Below, piece after piece: positions 48,283-56,505 of a DNA stretch of 64,000 nucleotides. Under the pieces are notes generated by a model. That model made no database searches. It was not told where the DNA came from and saw only the letters and a program-made list of their open reading frames with translations. Position 1 is the first letter of the stretch. Each line of letters starts with the position of its first letter. Source of the DNA: Actinomycetospora chiangmaiensis DSM 45062 (lineage in GTDB: Bacteria; Actinomycetota; Actinomycetes; Mycobacteriales; Pseudonocardiaceae); contig NZ_KB903247.1 in assembly GCF_000379625.1 (NCBI RefSeq), positions 1 to 64,000 of the forward strand, given 5' to 3'. The position numbers and the translations under genes are program-made.

Positions 48283-49449
48283 ATGACCGGCGCGATCGCC
48301 CTCCCCCTCCACATGCAACGCGACCGGTACGACCCGCCGTCGCGCATGGCCGAGCTCCGGGAGCGTCCGGGCCTGGAGCCCGTCACCACGCCGCTCGGTC
48401 TCCGCGCCTGGTTGGCGACGCGCTACGAGGACGTGCGCGAGATCCTCGGGGACGCGCAGCGCTTCTCCAGCGCCGGGCTGCCGGGCCTGCCGGGAGCGGA
48501 CCCCGACGAGCGGGCCGGCAACCTCCTCGCGCTGGACCCGCCCGACCACACGCGGCTGCGGCGCCTGCTCACCGGCGAGTTCACGGTGCGCCGCATCCGT
48601 CGGCTGCAGCCCCGCATCGAGCAGATCGTCACCGAGCACCTCGACGCCATGGAGCAGGCCGGCCCGCCCGCCGACCTCGTCGAGCGCTTCGCCCTGCCGA
48701 TCCCGAGCCTCGTCATCTGCGAGCTCCTCGGAGTGCCCTACGCCGACCGCGGCGACTTCCACCGGCGCGCCGCGATCCAGCTCGACCTCACCCGGCCGCT
48801 GTCGGAGCGGGGGGCCGTGGCGGCGGAGTCCCGTGCGTACATGGGCACGCTCGTCGACCGCGCCACGGCCGACCCGGGCGACGACATGCTCGGGATGCTC
48901 GTCCGCGAGCACGGCGCGGACCTCGGCCGGGCCGAGCTGATCGGGGTCGCCTCGCTGCTGCTCATCGCGGGCCACGAGACCACCGCCAACATGCTGGCGC
49001 TCGGCACGCTCGCCCTGCTGGAGAACCCCGGACAGGCCGCGGCCGTCCGGGAGGACCCGGCCGTGACCGCCCCCGCCGTCGAGGAGCTCATGCGGTTCCT
49101 GTCCGTCGTGCACTCCGGGATGCCGCGCCAGGTGACCCGGGACACCGAGGTGGCGGGGACCACGCTGCGCGCGGGGGAGTTCGTCGTCGTCTCGCTGCCC
49201 GCCGCCGACCGCGACCGGGCGCTCGTCGAGGACCCGGACCGGCTCGACGTCGGGCGGGCGGCGTCCCCGCACGTGGCCTTCGGGCACGGCGTGCACCACT
49301 GCCTGGGCGCCCCCCTCGCGCGCATGGAGATGGCCATCGCGTTCCCGGCCCTGCTGCGCCGCTTCCCGGCGCTGGCCGTCGCCGGGGAGCCGGAGTTCCG
49401 GTCGGCCGCCGTGGTCTACGGGCTGCGGCACCTGCCGGTCTCCTGGTGA
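48283..49449 (+). CDS. Cytochrome P450
   Basis: 388 residues, typical of bacterial soluble P450s. I-helix AGHETT (229-234), the ExxR pair Glu268-Arg271, and heme loop FGHGVHHCLGAPLAR with ligand Cys340 are intact. It is a monooxygenase using electrons from the ferredoxin encoded 42 bases downstream; substrate unknown. ATG 48283 has TACCGT six bases ahead and no ribosome site, so it appears leaderless. The P450, ferredoxin, TetR and permease genes follow in order and may form a xenobiotic or secondary-metabolite module. Confidence 0.93.
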   Translation: MTGAIALPLHMQRDRYDPPSRMAELRERPGLEPVTTPLGLRAWLATRYEDVREILGDAQRFSSAGLPGLPGADPDERAGNLLALDPPDHTRLRRLLTGEFTVRRIRRLQPRIEQIVTEHLDAMEQAGPPADLVERFALPIPSLVICELLGVPYADRGDFHRRAAIQLDLTRPLSERGAVAAESRAYMGTLVDRATADPGDDMLGMLVREHGADLGRAELIGVASLLLIAGHETTANMLALGTLALLENPGQAAAVREDPAVTAPAVEELMRFLSVVHSGMPRQVTRDTEVAGTTLRAGEFVVVSLPAADRDRALVEDPDRLDVGRAASPHVAFGHGVHHCLGAPLARMEMAIAFPALLRRFPALAVAGEPEFRSAAVVYGLRHLPVSW

Positions 49450-49491
49450 GATCAGCCGTCCTGTCGCCCACCACCGGAGGGGAACCACCTG

Positions 49492-49686
49492 ATGAGGATC
49501 CGAGCCGACCGCGACGTCTGCATCGGGGCGGGCAACTGCGTGCTCGCCGCCGAGAACGTCTTCGACCAGGACGACGACGCGATCGTCGTCGTGCTGCAGG
49601 AGACCCCCGACGGGGCCGACGCCGAGGCCGCCCGCAACGCCGTCGGCTCGTGCCCGTCGGGTGCGCTGTCGATCGAGGAGACGTAG
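49492..49686 (+). CDS. [3Fe-4S] ferredoxin, P450 partner
   Basis: 64 residues. Ligands Cys10, Cys16 and Cys54 are present, with Ala13 in place of the fourth Cys (CIGAGNC), the signature of the single [3Fe-4S] ferredoxins that feed actinobacterial P450s. GGAGGGGAA lies before ATG 49492. It follows the P450 by 42 bases; a ferredoxin reductase is not in the window, so it must be shared from elsewhere. Confidence 0.93.
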   Translation: MRIRADRDVCIGAGNCVLAAENVFDQDDDAIVVVLQETPDGADAEAARNAVGSCPSGALSIEET

Positions 49687-49768
49687 CGCAGCGGAGCCCG
49701 ACCGTCGGCGAGGAGTGAGACGAGGGGGCGGTCGTGCGTGACACGTCCGGATCGCCCCGTCGCGCTGC

Positions 49769-49774
49769 TAGCGT
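49769..49774 (+). promoter_or_regulatory. -10 box of leaderless tetR promoter
   Basis: TAGCGT seven bases before GTG 49782. Confidence 0.5.
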
Positions 49775-49781
49775 CCCGCCC

Positions 49782-50438
49782 GTGACCGACCTGTCCTCCC
49801 GACCGTTGCGCGCGGACGCCGCCCGCAACCACCGCGCCATCGTGGCGGCGGCGCGGGAGGCGTTCGAGGAGGTCGGCCCCGACGTGCCCCTCGAGGAGGT
49901 CGCGCGACGGGCCGGGGTCGGTCCCTCCACGCTCTACCGGCGCTTCGGCGGCCGGGACGAGCTCGTCACCGCGGTGTTCTCGGAGTACTTCGTCGAGCAC
50001 GTCGAGCCGCTGTTCGCCCGGCTGGAGGCCGAGGCCGACACCGGCCGCGCGGTGGCCGACGTCGTCGAGGGGATCGCCCGCGCGTTCGTGCACCAGCGCG
50101 GCATCCTGCGCGCCGCGAAGGACGCGGGCGCCTTCACCCCCGAGCTCGTGCTGCGCTTCATCGGGCCGCTGCACGACCTCGTCGAGCGGGCCCGCGAGCA
50201 GGGCACCGTGCGCTCCGATCTCGAGGCCCGCGACCTCCCCGCGACCGCGCACATGCTCGCCTCGGTCGCCGCCCCGTTCGGGTGCGACGTCGACGAGGTC
50301 GCCTGGTGCCGGTACCTCGCCGTCCTGCTCGACGGGCTCGCCGCGCGGGCCGAGCACACCCCGCTGCCCGCCCTCGCCCCACCGCCGCGCGCCGAGGTCG
50401 CCGAGCGGCTCGGACGATCCGACAGGAGCCCCGAGTGA
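49782..50438 (+). CDS. TetR family regulator
   Basis: 218 residues. The helix-turn-helix lies in ARNHRAIVAAAREAFEEVGPDVPLEEVARRAGVGPSTLYRRFGGRDELV; the C-terminal part has the TetR_C ligand domain pattern ending with helix WCRYLAVLLDGLAARA. GTG 49782 with TAGCGT 7 bases ahead marks a leaderless start. It overlaps the permease gene (GTGA) and follows the P450/ferredoxin pair on the same strand, so it may control both. Ligand unknown. Confidence 0.9.
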   Translation: MTDLSSRPLRADAARNHRAIVAAAREAFEEVGPDVPLEEVARRAGVGPSTLYRRFGGRDELVTAVFSEYFVEHVEPLFARLEAEADTGRAVADVVEGIARAFVHQRGILRAAKDAGAFTPELVLRFIGPLHDLVERAREQGTVRSDLEARDLPATAHMLASVAAPFGCDVDEVAWCRYLAVLLDGLAARAEHTPLPALAPPPRAEVAERLGRSDRSPE

Positions 50439-51859
50439 CGCGCACCCTGCGCTGGACGGTCCACGGCGACGGCCGTGCTCCCGGCCCGGGGGAGGTGGTG
50501 CGGCCCGACGAGCGGATGAGCTGGGGCCGCACCGTCGGCCTCGGCCTGCAGCACGTCCTCGCGATGTTCGGGGCCACGTTCGTCTTCCCCGTCCTCATGG
50601 GCCTGGACCCCAACCTCGCGATCCTGCTCTCCGGGCTCGCGACGATGCTCTTCCTGCTCATGACGCGTGGCCGCGTCCCGAGCTACCTCGGCACCAGCGC
50701 GTCGTTCGTCGGTGTGGTCGCCGCGGTGCGCGCGGACGGCGGCACGAGCGCCGAGGTCACGGGCGCCATCGCGGTCACCGGGGTGGTCCTCGCCCTGGTC
50801 GGGCTCGCGGTGCACCTCGGGGGCGCCCGCGTGATCTCGGCCATCCTGCCGCCCGCCGTCACCGGCGCGGTGGTGCTGCTGATCGGCTTCAACCTCGCCC
50901 CCGTCGTCGCGGGGACGTACTGGCCGCAGGACCAGGGCGTGGCCCTGGTGACCATGCTCGTCGTCATGGTGGTGGCGGTGGCCGCCCGCGGGATGCTCGG
51001 GCGGCTCGCCGTGCTGGTCGGCCTCGTCGTCGGCTACCTGCTCTCGGTGATCCTCGACGCGGTGCTGGGCCCGATCACCGCGCCGGACGCGTCCGGGACG
51101 GTCTCCACCCACCTGCGGCTGGACTTCTCGAAGGTGGCCGACGCGCCCTGGATCGGGCTGCCGCTCGGGACGCCCGAGGCGCCCGGGCTCCACCTCCCGG
51201 CGTTCAGCGCGTCGGCGATCCTCGTCGTGGTGCCGGTGGTGGTCGCGCTGATCGCGGAGAACACCGGGCACGTCAAGGCCGTCGCGTCGATGACCCGCGA
51301 CGACGACGAGGCGAGCGGAGCGACGGGGGATCATCTCGACCCCTACCTCGGCCGGGCCCTCGCCGCGGACGGGATCGCGACCGCCGTCGCCGGCGGGGTC
51401 GGCGGGTCACCCACCACCACGTACGCCGAGAACATCGGGGTCATGGCCGCGACCCGCGTGTACTCCACGGCGGCCTACTGGGTCGCGGCGGTGGTCGCGG
51501 TGCTCATCGGGTTCTGCCCGAAGTTCGGGGCGGTCGTCGCGGCCACGCCGGGCGGGGTGCTCGGCGGGATCACGGTGGTGCTCTACGGGATGATCGGCCT
51601 GCTCGGGGCCCGTATCTGGGTGGAGAACCGGGTCGACTTCTCGCGGCCGGAGGTGCTCGTGCCGCTGGCCGCGGGCATCGTCATCGGGGTCGGTGACGTG
51701 ACGATGAAGTTCTCCGGCGGACAGTTCGGCGGGATCGCGTTCGGCACCGTCGTGGCGATCGCCGGCTACCACCTCATGCGTCGGCTGACCCCGGAGCGCC
51801 CGGACCCGATGCCGGCGGAGACGGAGGAGTCGCCTCCAGACCCGCCAGCAACGCGGTGA
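50435..51859 (+). CDS. Uracil/xanthine permease (NCS2 family)
   Basis: 474 residues, about 14 membrane segments. The NCS2 signatures are clear: LGLQHVLAMFGATFVFPVLMG near the start, TYAENIGVMAATRVYSTAAYW and GGVLGGITVVLYGMIGLLGARIWVENRVDF in the second half. It imports uracil or a purine with protons. GTG 50435 overlaps the TetR stop. The C-terminal 28 codons overlap the convergent second TetR gene by 86 bases, an unusually long antiparallel overlap; the last 25 residues are Pro/Glu-rich and dispensable-looking. Confidence 0.92.
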   Translation: MTRTLRWTVHGDGRAPGPGEVVRPDERMSWGRTVGLGLQHVLAMFGATFVFPVLMGLDPNLAILLSGLATMLFLLMTRGRVPSYLGTSASFVGVVAAVRADGGTSAEVTGAIAVTGVVLALVGLAVHLGGARVISAILPPAVTGAVVLLIGFNLAPVVAGTYWPQDQGVALVTMLVVMVVAVAARGMLGRLAVLVGLVVGYLLSVILDAVLGPITAPDASGTVSTHLRLDFSKVADAPWIGLPLGTPEAPGLHLPAFSASAILVVVPVVVALIAENTGHVKAVASMTRDDDEASGATGDHLDPYLGRALAADGIATAVAGGVGGSPTTTYAENIGVMAATRVYSTAAYWVAAVVAVLIGFCPKFGAVVAATPGGVLGGITVVLYGMIGLLGARIWVENRVDFSRPEVLVPLAAGIVIGVGDVTMKFSGGQFGGIAFGTVVAIAGYHLMRRLTPERPDPMPAETEESPPDPPATR

Positions 51860-52418
51860 GGACGCGCCCGAACAGGTCGTCGGGCACGGACTCCGGGACG
51901 AGCCGCCGGAACTGCACCAACCCGCGGGCGAGTGCCGACGCGACGGTCCCGACCTCGGCGTCGGTGAGCGCGAACGTCGTCCCGCGTCGGGTGCGCTCGC
52001 GGGCCACCAGGTCCGTGATGACCTCGTGCACCCGCCGGTGGTGGGCCGCGAGCTCCGCGCCGAACGCGGGGGAGCGCAGGCCGTAGAGCCAGGCCTCGGC
52101 GCCGAGCTCGGCGAGATGGTCGGAGTCGGCCTCGGCGAGCAGCTGGCGGTTCAACGCAGGCACCGCGGCCTCGAAGCCGTCGGCGAGCTCGGCCTCCGCG
52201 CGCGCGAACTCGGCGGCCGTGCGCCGCTCCATGAGCGCGACGAACAGCTTCTCCTTGCTGGTGAAGTGCGCGTAGACGGATCCGACGGAGGTCCCGGCGG
52301 TGCGGGCGATCTCCTCGACCGACGCGGCGCCGTAGCCGCGTTCGGCGAACACCGTCGCCGCCGCGTCCAGGAGGTTCTCGTGGGTGCGCGCCTTCGCGGC
52401 GGCCCGACTGCCGGACAT
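51774..52418 (-). CDS. TetR family regulator (second)
   Basis: 214 residues. HTH: THENLLDAAATVFAERGYGAASVEEIARTAGTSVGSVYAHFTSKEKLFVALM, the classic TetR_N start. The effector domain shows the EAWLYGLRSPAFGAELAAHHRRV helix pair. ATG 52418 is preferred; earlier in-frame codons overlap the ArsR promoter. Divergent from the ArsR/SRPBCC pair with a palindromic site between; its 3' end overlaps the permease by 86 bases. Confidence 0.88.
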   Translation of the reverse strand: MSGSRAAAKARTHENLLDAAATVFAERGYGAASVEEIARTAGTSVGSVYAHFTSKEKLFVALMERRTAAEFARAEAELADGFEAAVPALNRQLLAEADSDHLAELGAEAWLYGLRSPAFGAELAAHHRRVHEVITDLVARERTRRGTTFALTDAEVGTVASALARGLVQFRRLVPESVPDDLFGRVLTALLAGLEATPPSPPASGPGAPGSADA

Positions 52419-52469
52419 GGGCGACAGTGTGCCGGGTTGACGCCCTGCACTGCGCGGTCCTACCGTCGT

Positions 52470-52489
52470 ACTCAACCGCAAGGTTGAAT
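52470..52489. promoter_or_regulatory. Inverted repeat operator between tetR and arsR
   Basis: TCAACC (52472-52477) and GGTTGA (52482-52487) are a perfect inverted repeat around GCAA, extended by A/T at the outer edges. It lies 18 bases before GTG 52508 and 52 bases from the TetR start. An ArsR or TetR dimer could bind here; the TACCGT at 52461 may be the -10. Confidence 0.5.
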
Positions 52490-52507
52490 ACATCGATCGG
52501 AGCGACG

Positions 52508-52825
52508 GTGGACGACGAGCTCTCCCGGGCGTTCGCGGCCCTCGCCGACCCGATCCGGCGCGACATCGTCGCCCGCCTCACCGCGGACGACATGACCGTC
52601 ACCGAGCTCGCGTCGCACCACGACGTGAGCTTCCAGGCCGTCTCCAAGCACCTGCGGGTGCTCGAGGCGGCCGGCCTGATCAGCCGCCGCCGGGACGGCC
52701 AGCAGCGCTGGGCGCACCTCGAGGTCGACGTGTTCGACCTGCTCACCGGCTGGATCGACACCTACCGCCGCCGTGCCGAGCTGCGTCACCAGCGGCTCGA
52801 CGACCTCCTGAGGAGAGAGCCGTGA
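52508..52825 (+). CDS. ArsR family regulator
   Basis: 105 residues. The winged helix core is DELSRAFAALADPIRRDIVARLTADDMTVTELASHHDVSFQAVSKHLRVLEAAGLISRRRDG, the pattern of ArsR proteins paired with SRPBCC genes rather than metal sensors; no metal-binding Cys are present. GTG 52508 has CGGAGCGAC upstream. Overlaps the SRPBCC gene by 4 bases (GTGA). The inverted repeat in front may be its own operator. Confidence 0.9.
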   Translation: MDDELSRAFAALADPIRRDIVARLTADDMTVTELASHHDVSFQAVSKHLRVLEAAGLISRRRDGQQRWAHLEVDVFDLLTGWIDTYRRRAELRHQRLDDLLRREP

Positions 52826-53298
52826 CCACTACCCTGCAGACCACCATCGAGGCCGACCCCACCGTGCCGGCCATCCGTATCACCCGGGAGTTCGACGCCC
52901 CGGTCGCCGCGGTGTTCCGCGCGCACGTCGACCCGCGACTCGTCGTGCAGTGGCTCGGTCCACGACGGCTGACCATGACGGTGCAGCGCTGGGACGCGCA
53001 GACCGGTGGGGGCTACGCCTACACCCACGTCGGCGAGGACGGGACTGAGCACCACTTCTTCGGGTCGTTCCACGAGGTCCGGCCCGACGCGCGGATCGTG
53101 CAGACGTTCGCCTACGTCCCCGTCGCCGATCAGGTGGCGCTGGAGACGGTCACCTTCACCGAGCTCGCCGGGGGCCGCTGCCGCCTCGAGGGGTTCTCGG
53201 TGTGCGGCTCGTTCGAGGCGCGCGACGCCGTGCTGGGCTCCGGGATGGAGGAGGGCGTCGTGCAGAGCTACGAGCGTCTCGACGAGGTGCTGTCCTGA
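52822..53298 (+). CDS. SRPBCC/AHSA1 domain protein
   Basis: 158 residues. AHSA1-type helix-grip fold: ITREFDAPVAAVFRAHVDPRLVVQWLGPRRLTM, GGGYAYTHVGEDG, EHHFFGSFHEV and a C-terminal helix GMEEGVVQSYERLDEVL. It binds an unknown small molecule. It is coupled to the ArsR gene by a GTGA overlap, a widespread regulator/ligand-binder pair. Ends before a strong hairpin shared with the cold-shock gene. Confidence 0.88.
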   Translation: MTTTLQTTIEADPTVPAIRITREFDAPVAAVFRAHVDPRLVVQWLGPRRLTMTVQRWDAQTGGGYAYTHVGEDGTEHHFFGSFHEVRPDARIVQTFAYVPVADQVALETVTFTELAGGRCRLEGFSVCGSFEARDAVLGSGMEEGVVQSYERLDEVLS

Positions 53299-53327
53299 CG
53301 GCGGGGGCAGGCCCCGGAGACGACGAA

Positions 53328-53370
53328 GGGGCTGTGAGCCCATGGGTATGAGGCATGGGTCCACAGCCCC
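53328..53370. terminator. Convergent terminator hairpin before csp
   Basis: GGGGCTGTGAGCCCATG (53328-53344) pairs with CATGGGTCCACAGCCCC (53354-53370): 15 of 17 base pairs with a 2-base internal mismatch and a 9-base loop. It lies between the SRPBCC stop and the convergent cold-shock gene stop at 53423. Confidence 0.75.
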
Positions 53371-53422
53371 GGCGGGTCGGGCGGCGACGCCTGACGGCGG
53401 CGCCCGACCGGGTCGGTGCGGG

Positions 53423-53626
53423 CTAGAGCGCCTGCACCTGGTCCGCCTGCGGGCCCTTCGCGCCCTGGCTGGACTCGAAGCTCACACGCTGGTTCTCGTC
53501 GAGCGAGCGGAAGCCGCCGCCGGTGATCGCCGAGTAGTGGACGAAGACGTCCTTGCCACCGTCGTCAGGCGCGATGAAGCCGAAGCCCTTCTCCGCGTTG
53601 AACCACTTGACCGTTCCTTCAGCCAC
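53423..53626 (-). CDS. cspA: Cold shock protein (CspA family)
   Basis: 67 residues. The RNA-binding motifs [12 protein letters not shown] and VFVHYSAI are both intact in the S1-like cold-shock domain. It acts as an RNA chaperone at low temperature and in stress. GTG 53626 follows AGAGGA; the longer frame upstream has no family sequence. It lies between the accessory block and tRNA-Gly, with 217 bases of leader region that may carry the usual long structured csp 5' UTR; I did not see a defined fold. Confidence 0.92.
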   Translation of the reverse strand: MAEGTVKWFNAEKGFGFIAPDDGGKDVFVHYSAITGGGFRSLDENQRVSFESSQGAKGPQADQVQAL

Positions 53627-53842
53627 GAATCCTCTTTCAGGGTCGAGCTCCTCGTGGACACTCTGTCCACGAGCATTGCCCGACTCCCGGGGCACGGACG
53701 AAGGAGAGGTTCCTCCAGCAGCGCTGACCGGGGCCGTTGTCACATCATCCACGGCACCGCGCACGGCGAGGAGAACGAGACTGCAACGGTGACGACGCTA
53801 CAGCAGTCCGCCGGACGCGTCCCGAGGGGTCGGTCGAGGCGG

Positions 53843-53916
53843 TGGAGCGGGCGACGGGAATCGAACCCGCGTAGCCAGTTTGGAAGACTGGGGCTCTACC
53901 ATTGAGCTACGCCCGC
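53843..53916 (-). tRNA. tRNA-Gly (TCC anticodon)
   Basis: The 71-base cloverleaf reads from 53916 leftward. GCGGGCG pairs with CGCCCGC; the D loop has AGCTCAATGGTAGAGC; the anticodon arm CCAGTCTTCCAAACTGG gives TCC; the T arm has GGTTCGATTCC. Discriminator T at 53846 and encoded CCA at 53843-53845. From memory, glycine and proline tRNAs also lie near tig in mycobacteria. Confidence 0.95.
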
Positions 53917-54245
53917 GGCGGTCCGGAACCCCGGACCGTGACCACCGTAGCCGATCCCCGACCGGCGCCACGCTGCCGGGCGTTCCCGCAGAGACGTTGC
54001 TCCGTCCAGGTGGTTGCCCCCGCGGGTGAATCTCGCGCTACTGGATCGTTCAGTCGACGCTCTGTCACGGTTTAGCACTTGGCCGACCGTGGTGTGAACG
54101 GGTACACAGACGCGGTCGACGGACGCGATGGGGGCGGCACACGTTGTTGATGTGTGACGCTCACCTGGTACTTCACGGTAGGTCCGACGATGCGGGGAGC
54201 ATGGCCCTCGTAGGCCGATGAGAGCGAATCGGAAAGGACCGCAGC
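53917..54245. other. Intergenic region between tRNA-Gly and the small peptide
   Basis: About 330 bases, visibly less GC-rich than the surroundings. TTGATG (54147-54152), 16 bases, TACTTC (54169-54174) is the best promoter candidate and would give a leader of about 65 bases before ATG 54246. No gene or repeat was recognised; no integrase or attachment-site copy was seen next to the tRNA. Confidence 0.4.
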
Positions 54246-54314
54246 ATGAACACGGAGCGCGACACCAGGGTCATCGACATGGACGAGGACCACATCGTCC
54301 GCGGGCTCGACTGA
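54246..54314 (+). CDS. Candidate 22-residue peptide
   Basis: A short open frame begins MNTERDTRVIDMDEDHIVRG and ends two residues later. GAAAGGA lies 8 bases before the ATG and a plausible promoter is upstream. Acidic and hydrophilic, no membrane segment, no Cys. It could be a true small protein, a leader peptide for the downstream tRNA transcript, or chance. No family recognised. Confidence 0.35.
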   Translation: MNTERDTRVIDMDEDHIVRGLD

Positions 54315-54545
54315 CCCGAGCAGGACCCGAGCACGACGACGGGTGCGGACGACGCTGTCCGCACGGCCCGTCAGCACGACGAATCTCCGGCCGGAGCGGC
54401 GACCGCCGCCCGGCCGTCGAGGATCCGGTGGCCCTGCACGCCCGGCCCACCGACCGCCCACCGACGCCCCGGGGCGACCCCCCGGAGTCGGCGTCGTCGA
54501 ACGGGCGCGAGCACCACGAGGTGGGCGCCCTACACTCGTGACAGA

Positions 54546-54619
54546 CGGGGTGTAGCGCAGCTTGGTAGCGCACTCGCTTTGGGAGCGAGGGGCCGTGGGT
54601 TCGAATCCCGCCACCCCGA
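54546..54619 (+). tRNA. tRNA-Pro (TGG anticodon)
   Basis: 74-base cloverleaf: acceptor CGGGGTG/CACCCCG, D arm GCGCAGCTTGGTAGCGC, anticodon arm CTCGCTTTGGGAGCGAG with TGG, T arm GTGGGTTCGAATCCC, discriminator A at 54619. The following bases are CCG, so CCA is not encoded. Confidence 0.95.
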
Positions 54620-54675
54620 CCGGTACTCGACCAGCACGGACGCTGCTCGCGGCGTGATGATGGCGGCCGAGGCCC

Positions 54676-55143
54676 TCAGGAGACCCGCGTGATGCGGTCG
54701 TTCCAGGTCATCGCCAGCGCGCTGATGATCACGAGGTCGAGGATGATGACCATGATCGACCACACCGGGTAGGCCGGGAGCCACGCCAGCTGCACGAGCA
54801 TGTTGAGGGCGACCAGCCCGATGCCGACCCCTCGGGCCCAGTTCGGCGCGGCACCGAGCAGGGAGAGCCCGGTGACGAGGGTGAGCGCACCGACGGCCAG
54901 GTGCAGCCACGCCCACGCGGACAGGTCGACGGCGAGGACGGTCCCGCTCACGGTGACGAAGTAGGTCGGGGAGAACAGGGCGATGAAGCCCTCGATCACG
55001 CCGAAGGCCCCGACCACCGCCATCACCACGCCCGCGAAGCGGACCCAGCCCGTGCCCGGCTCGCTGTAGGCCACGGAGCGGTCGGTACGGACCCCGCTCG
55101 CGGTGCCCTCGGTCCTCCCGGACCGTGCCTGTTGTTCGGTCAT
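54676..55143 (-). CDS. DUF7144 family membrane protein
   Basis: 155 residues. A 30-residue soluble start with GTGWVRFAGVVM is followed by four hydrophobic helices (VVMAVVGAFGVIEGFIALF; LHLAVGALTLVTGLSLL; GVGIGLVALNMLVQLAWL; WSIMVIILDLVIISALAM), the DUF7144 layout, whose function is unknown. GGAGGCGACG precedes ATG 55143. Divergent from the methyltransferase gene. Confidence 0.8.
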   Translation of the reverse strand: MTEQQARSGRTEGTASGVRTDRSVAYSEPGTGWVRFAGVVMAVVGAFGVIEGFIALFSPTYFVTVSGTVLAVDLSAWAWLHLAVGALTLVTGLSLLGAAPNWARGVGIGLVALNMLVQLAWLPAYPVWSIMVIILDLVIISALAMTWNDRITRVS

Positions 55144-55269
55144 CGTCGCCTCCGCGCGAGGTCGTGGTCTCCGGAACGGGTGCGGAGCGTGTGACGGTGT
55201 CGCGGCCGGCGGCAGGGCCGAACGTCCCGGCCGCCCGGTGGTCGGTGGCTGTCACCCGCCCGTCGCTCC

Positions 55270-55275
55270 TAGGCT
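55270..55275 (+). promoter_or_regulatory. -10 box of leaderless methyltransferase promoter
   Basis: TAGGCT seven bases before GTG 55283; no ribosome-binding site between. Confidence 0.5.
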
Positions 55276-55282
55276 GCGACCC

Positions 55283-55897
55283 GTGCGCCGGACCGTCGCC
55301 GACATCCTGTGGGCCGTGCTCGGCGTCGGTGGCGCCTTCGGTGCGATGGCGGCGATGGAGCGGCTCCGGCCGGCGGTGACGGCGGACGACGTCGGGGCGC
55401 CGGAGAACCAGGTCGGCATCGGGGAGCTGACCCGGGCGTACTTCCTCTCCGCCGGCGCGATCGTCGCGAGCCCGCTGCTCGCGGACGACGTCCGCCTGCC
55501 CCGGTGGTGCGGTCCGGCCGGGCTCCTCGTGCAGGTCGGCGGCGTCGGACTGCGGGTGTGGGCCATGCGCACCCTGCGGGGCCACTACGCCCGCGCCCTG
55601 CGGGTCGTCCCCGATCAGCCCGTCGTCCGCGCCGGCCCGTACCGCCACGTCCGGCACCCCGGCTACGCGGGCATGCTGCTGCTCTGGCTCGGCGGCGCGA
55701 CGAGTGCCCGCAATGCGCTCGCCCCGGCGCTGACCCTCGCCGCCGTCGGGACGGCCTACCGGCTCCGCATGGACGCCGAGGACGCCCTGCTGCGCCGCGA
55801 CCTCCCCGGGTACGGGGCCTACGCGACGGTGACCCCGCGGCTGCTCCCGAGGTGGCTTCGTCTCGTGAGTACTAATCCGTGCCCTGACGCGGATTAG
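55283..55897 (+). CDS. Isoprenylcysteine carboxyl methyltransferase (ICMT) family membrane protein
   Basis: 204 residues. Membrane segments lead into GPYRHVRHPGYAGMLLLWLG, the ICMT/PEMT core that binds S-adenosylmethionine, and AEDALLRRDLPGYGAYATVTPRLLP near the end. Bacterial members methylate unknown lipids or thiols. GTG 55283 fits the leaderless TAGGCT box. The last residues (VSTNPCPDAD) are encoded by the terminator hairpin repeat, so the gene runs through its own terminator. Confidence 0.82.
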   Translation: MRRTVADILWAVLGVGGAFGAMAAMERLRPAVTADDVGAPENQVGIGELTRAYFLSAGAIVASPLLADDVRLPRWCGPAGLLVQVGGVGLRVWAMRTLRGHYARALRVVPDQPVVRAGPYRHVRHPGYAGMLLLWLGGATSARNALAPALTLAAVGTAYRLRMDAEDALLRRDLPGYGAYATVTPRLLPRWLRLVSTNPCPDAD

Positions 55898-55905
55898 TGC
55901 TCACG
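55864..55905. terminator. Convergent terminator hairpin, repeat family copy 2
   Basis: CGTGAGTACTAATCCGTG (55864-55881) pairs with CGCGGATTAGTGCTCACG (55888-55905): 18 bp with two G-T pairs, loop CCCTGA. The left arm is identical to the core of copy 1 at 11858. Both convergent genes extend into it: the methyltransferase stops at 55897 and DinB at 55872. Confidence 0.8.
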
Positions 55906-56495
55906 GGCGCGGAGCGCACCTCCGCGGCCCGGCGGGCGTTGCGCTCGAGCCGCGCCACGTGGCCCTGCCGCGCGGCCGCGACGAGATTGCCGAGGTTGTC
56001 GTGGTCCCGGCGCAGCCCCGCCGCGCCGTCGACGAGTTCACGCACGATGTCGGCGTGGCCGCCGTGGCGGTTGGTCTCGGCGATCACGTGGACGAGGATC
56101 TGGTGCAGCGACACCGTGGCCCGGTCCTCCGGCCAGTGCGGGACGCGCCCGACGGTGTCGAGGTCCAGCGCTTCGATCGTCGCGTCGCCGTGGACCGCCG
56201 CGCGGGCGTAGAGGCCCAGTACGTCCCCACGGGACTCGTGGGCGGGCACCCAGAGGTCCGCCTCCGGCTCCGGGTGGGCCTCGAACCAGCCGACGGTCTC
56301 GACGAAGGGCCGGTCGAACACCTCGCCGAGGTAGCCGGACTCGACGATCGCGAGGTGCTTGACCAGCCCGAGGAGGTTGGTGCCGGTGGGGGTCAGCGGA
56401 CGTCGGACGTCGTACTCACCCAGCCCCTCGAGCTTCCAGACGACGGCGTCGCGGGCCTGGGTGAGGTAGCGGTGCAGCGTCGCCTTCGGATCCAC
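55872..56495 (-). CDS. DinB family protein (DUF664)
   Basis: 207 residues, four-helix DinB/YfiT bundle. The metal-binding His residues sit in GLVKHLAIVESGYLGEVF, VHVIAETNRHGGHADIVRE and similar positions. Actinobacterial DinB enzymes are thiol transferases using mycothiol or bacillithiol, but many have no known activity. GTG 56495 has weak upstream signal. The C-terminal VSTNPRQGTD is encoded by the terminator repeat. Four bases or more separate it from the following unit. Confidence 0.85.
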   Translation of the reverse strand: MDPKATLHRYLTQARDAVVWKLEGLGEYDVRRPLTPTGTNLLGLVKHLAIVESGYLGEVFDRPFVETVGWFEAHPEPEADLWVPAHESRGDVLGLYARAAVHGDATIEALDLDTVGRVPHWPEDRATVSLHQILVHVIAETNRHGGHADIVRELVDGAAGLRRDHDNLGNLVAAARQGHVARLERNARRAAEVRSAPVSTNPRQGTD

Positions 56496-56505
56496 AGGCG
56501 ATGGT

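Noticed and set aside
53843-54619. tRNA-associated integrative element
   Set aside because: No integrase, no duplicate tRNA 3' end and no direct repeat were seen.
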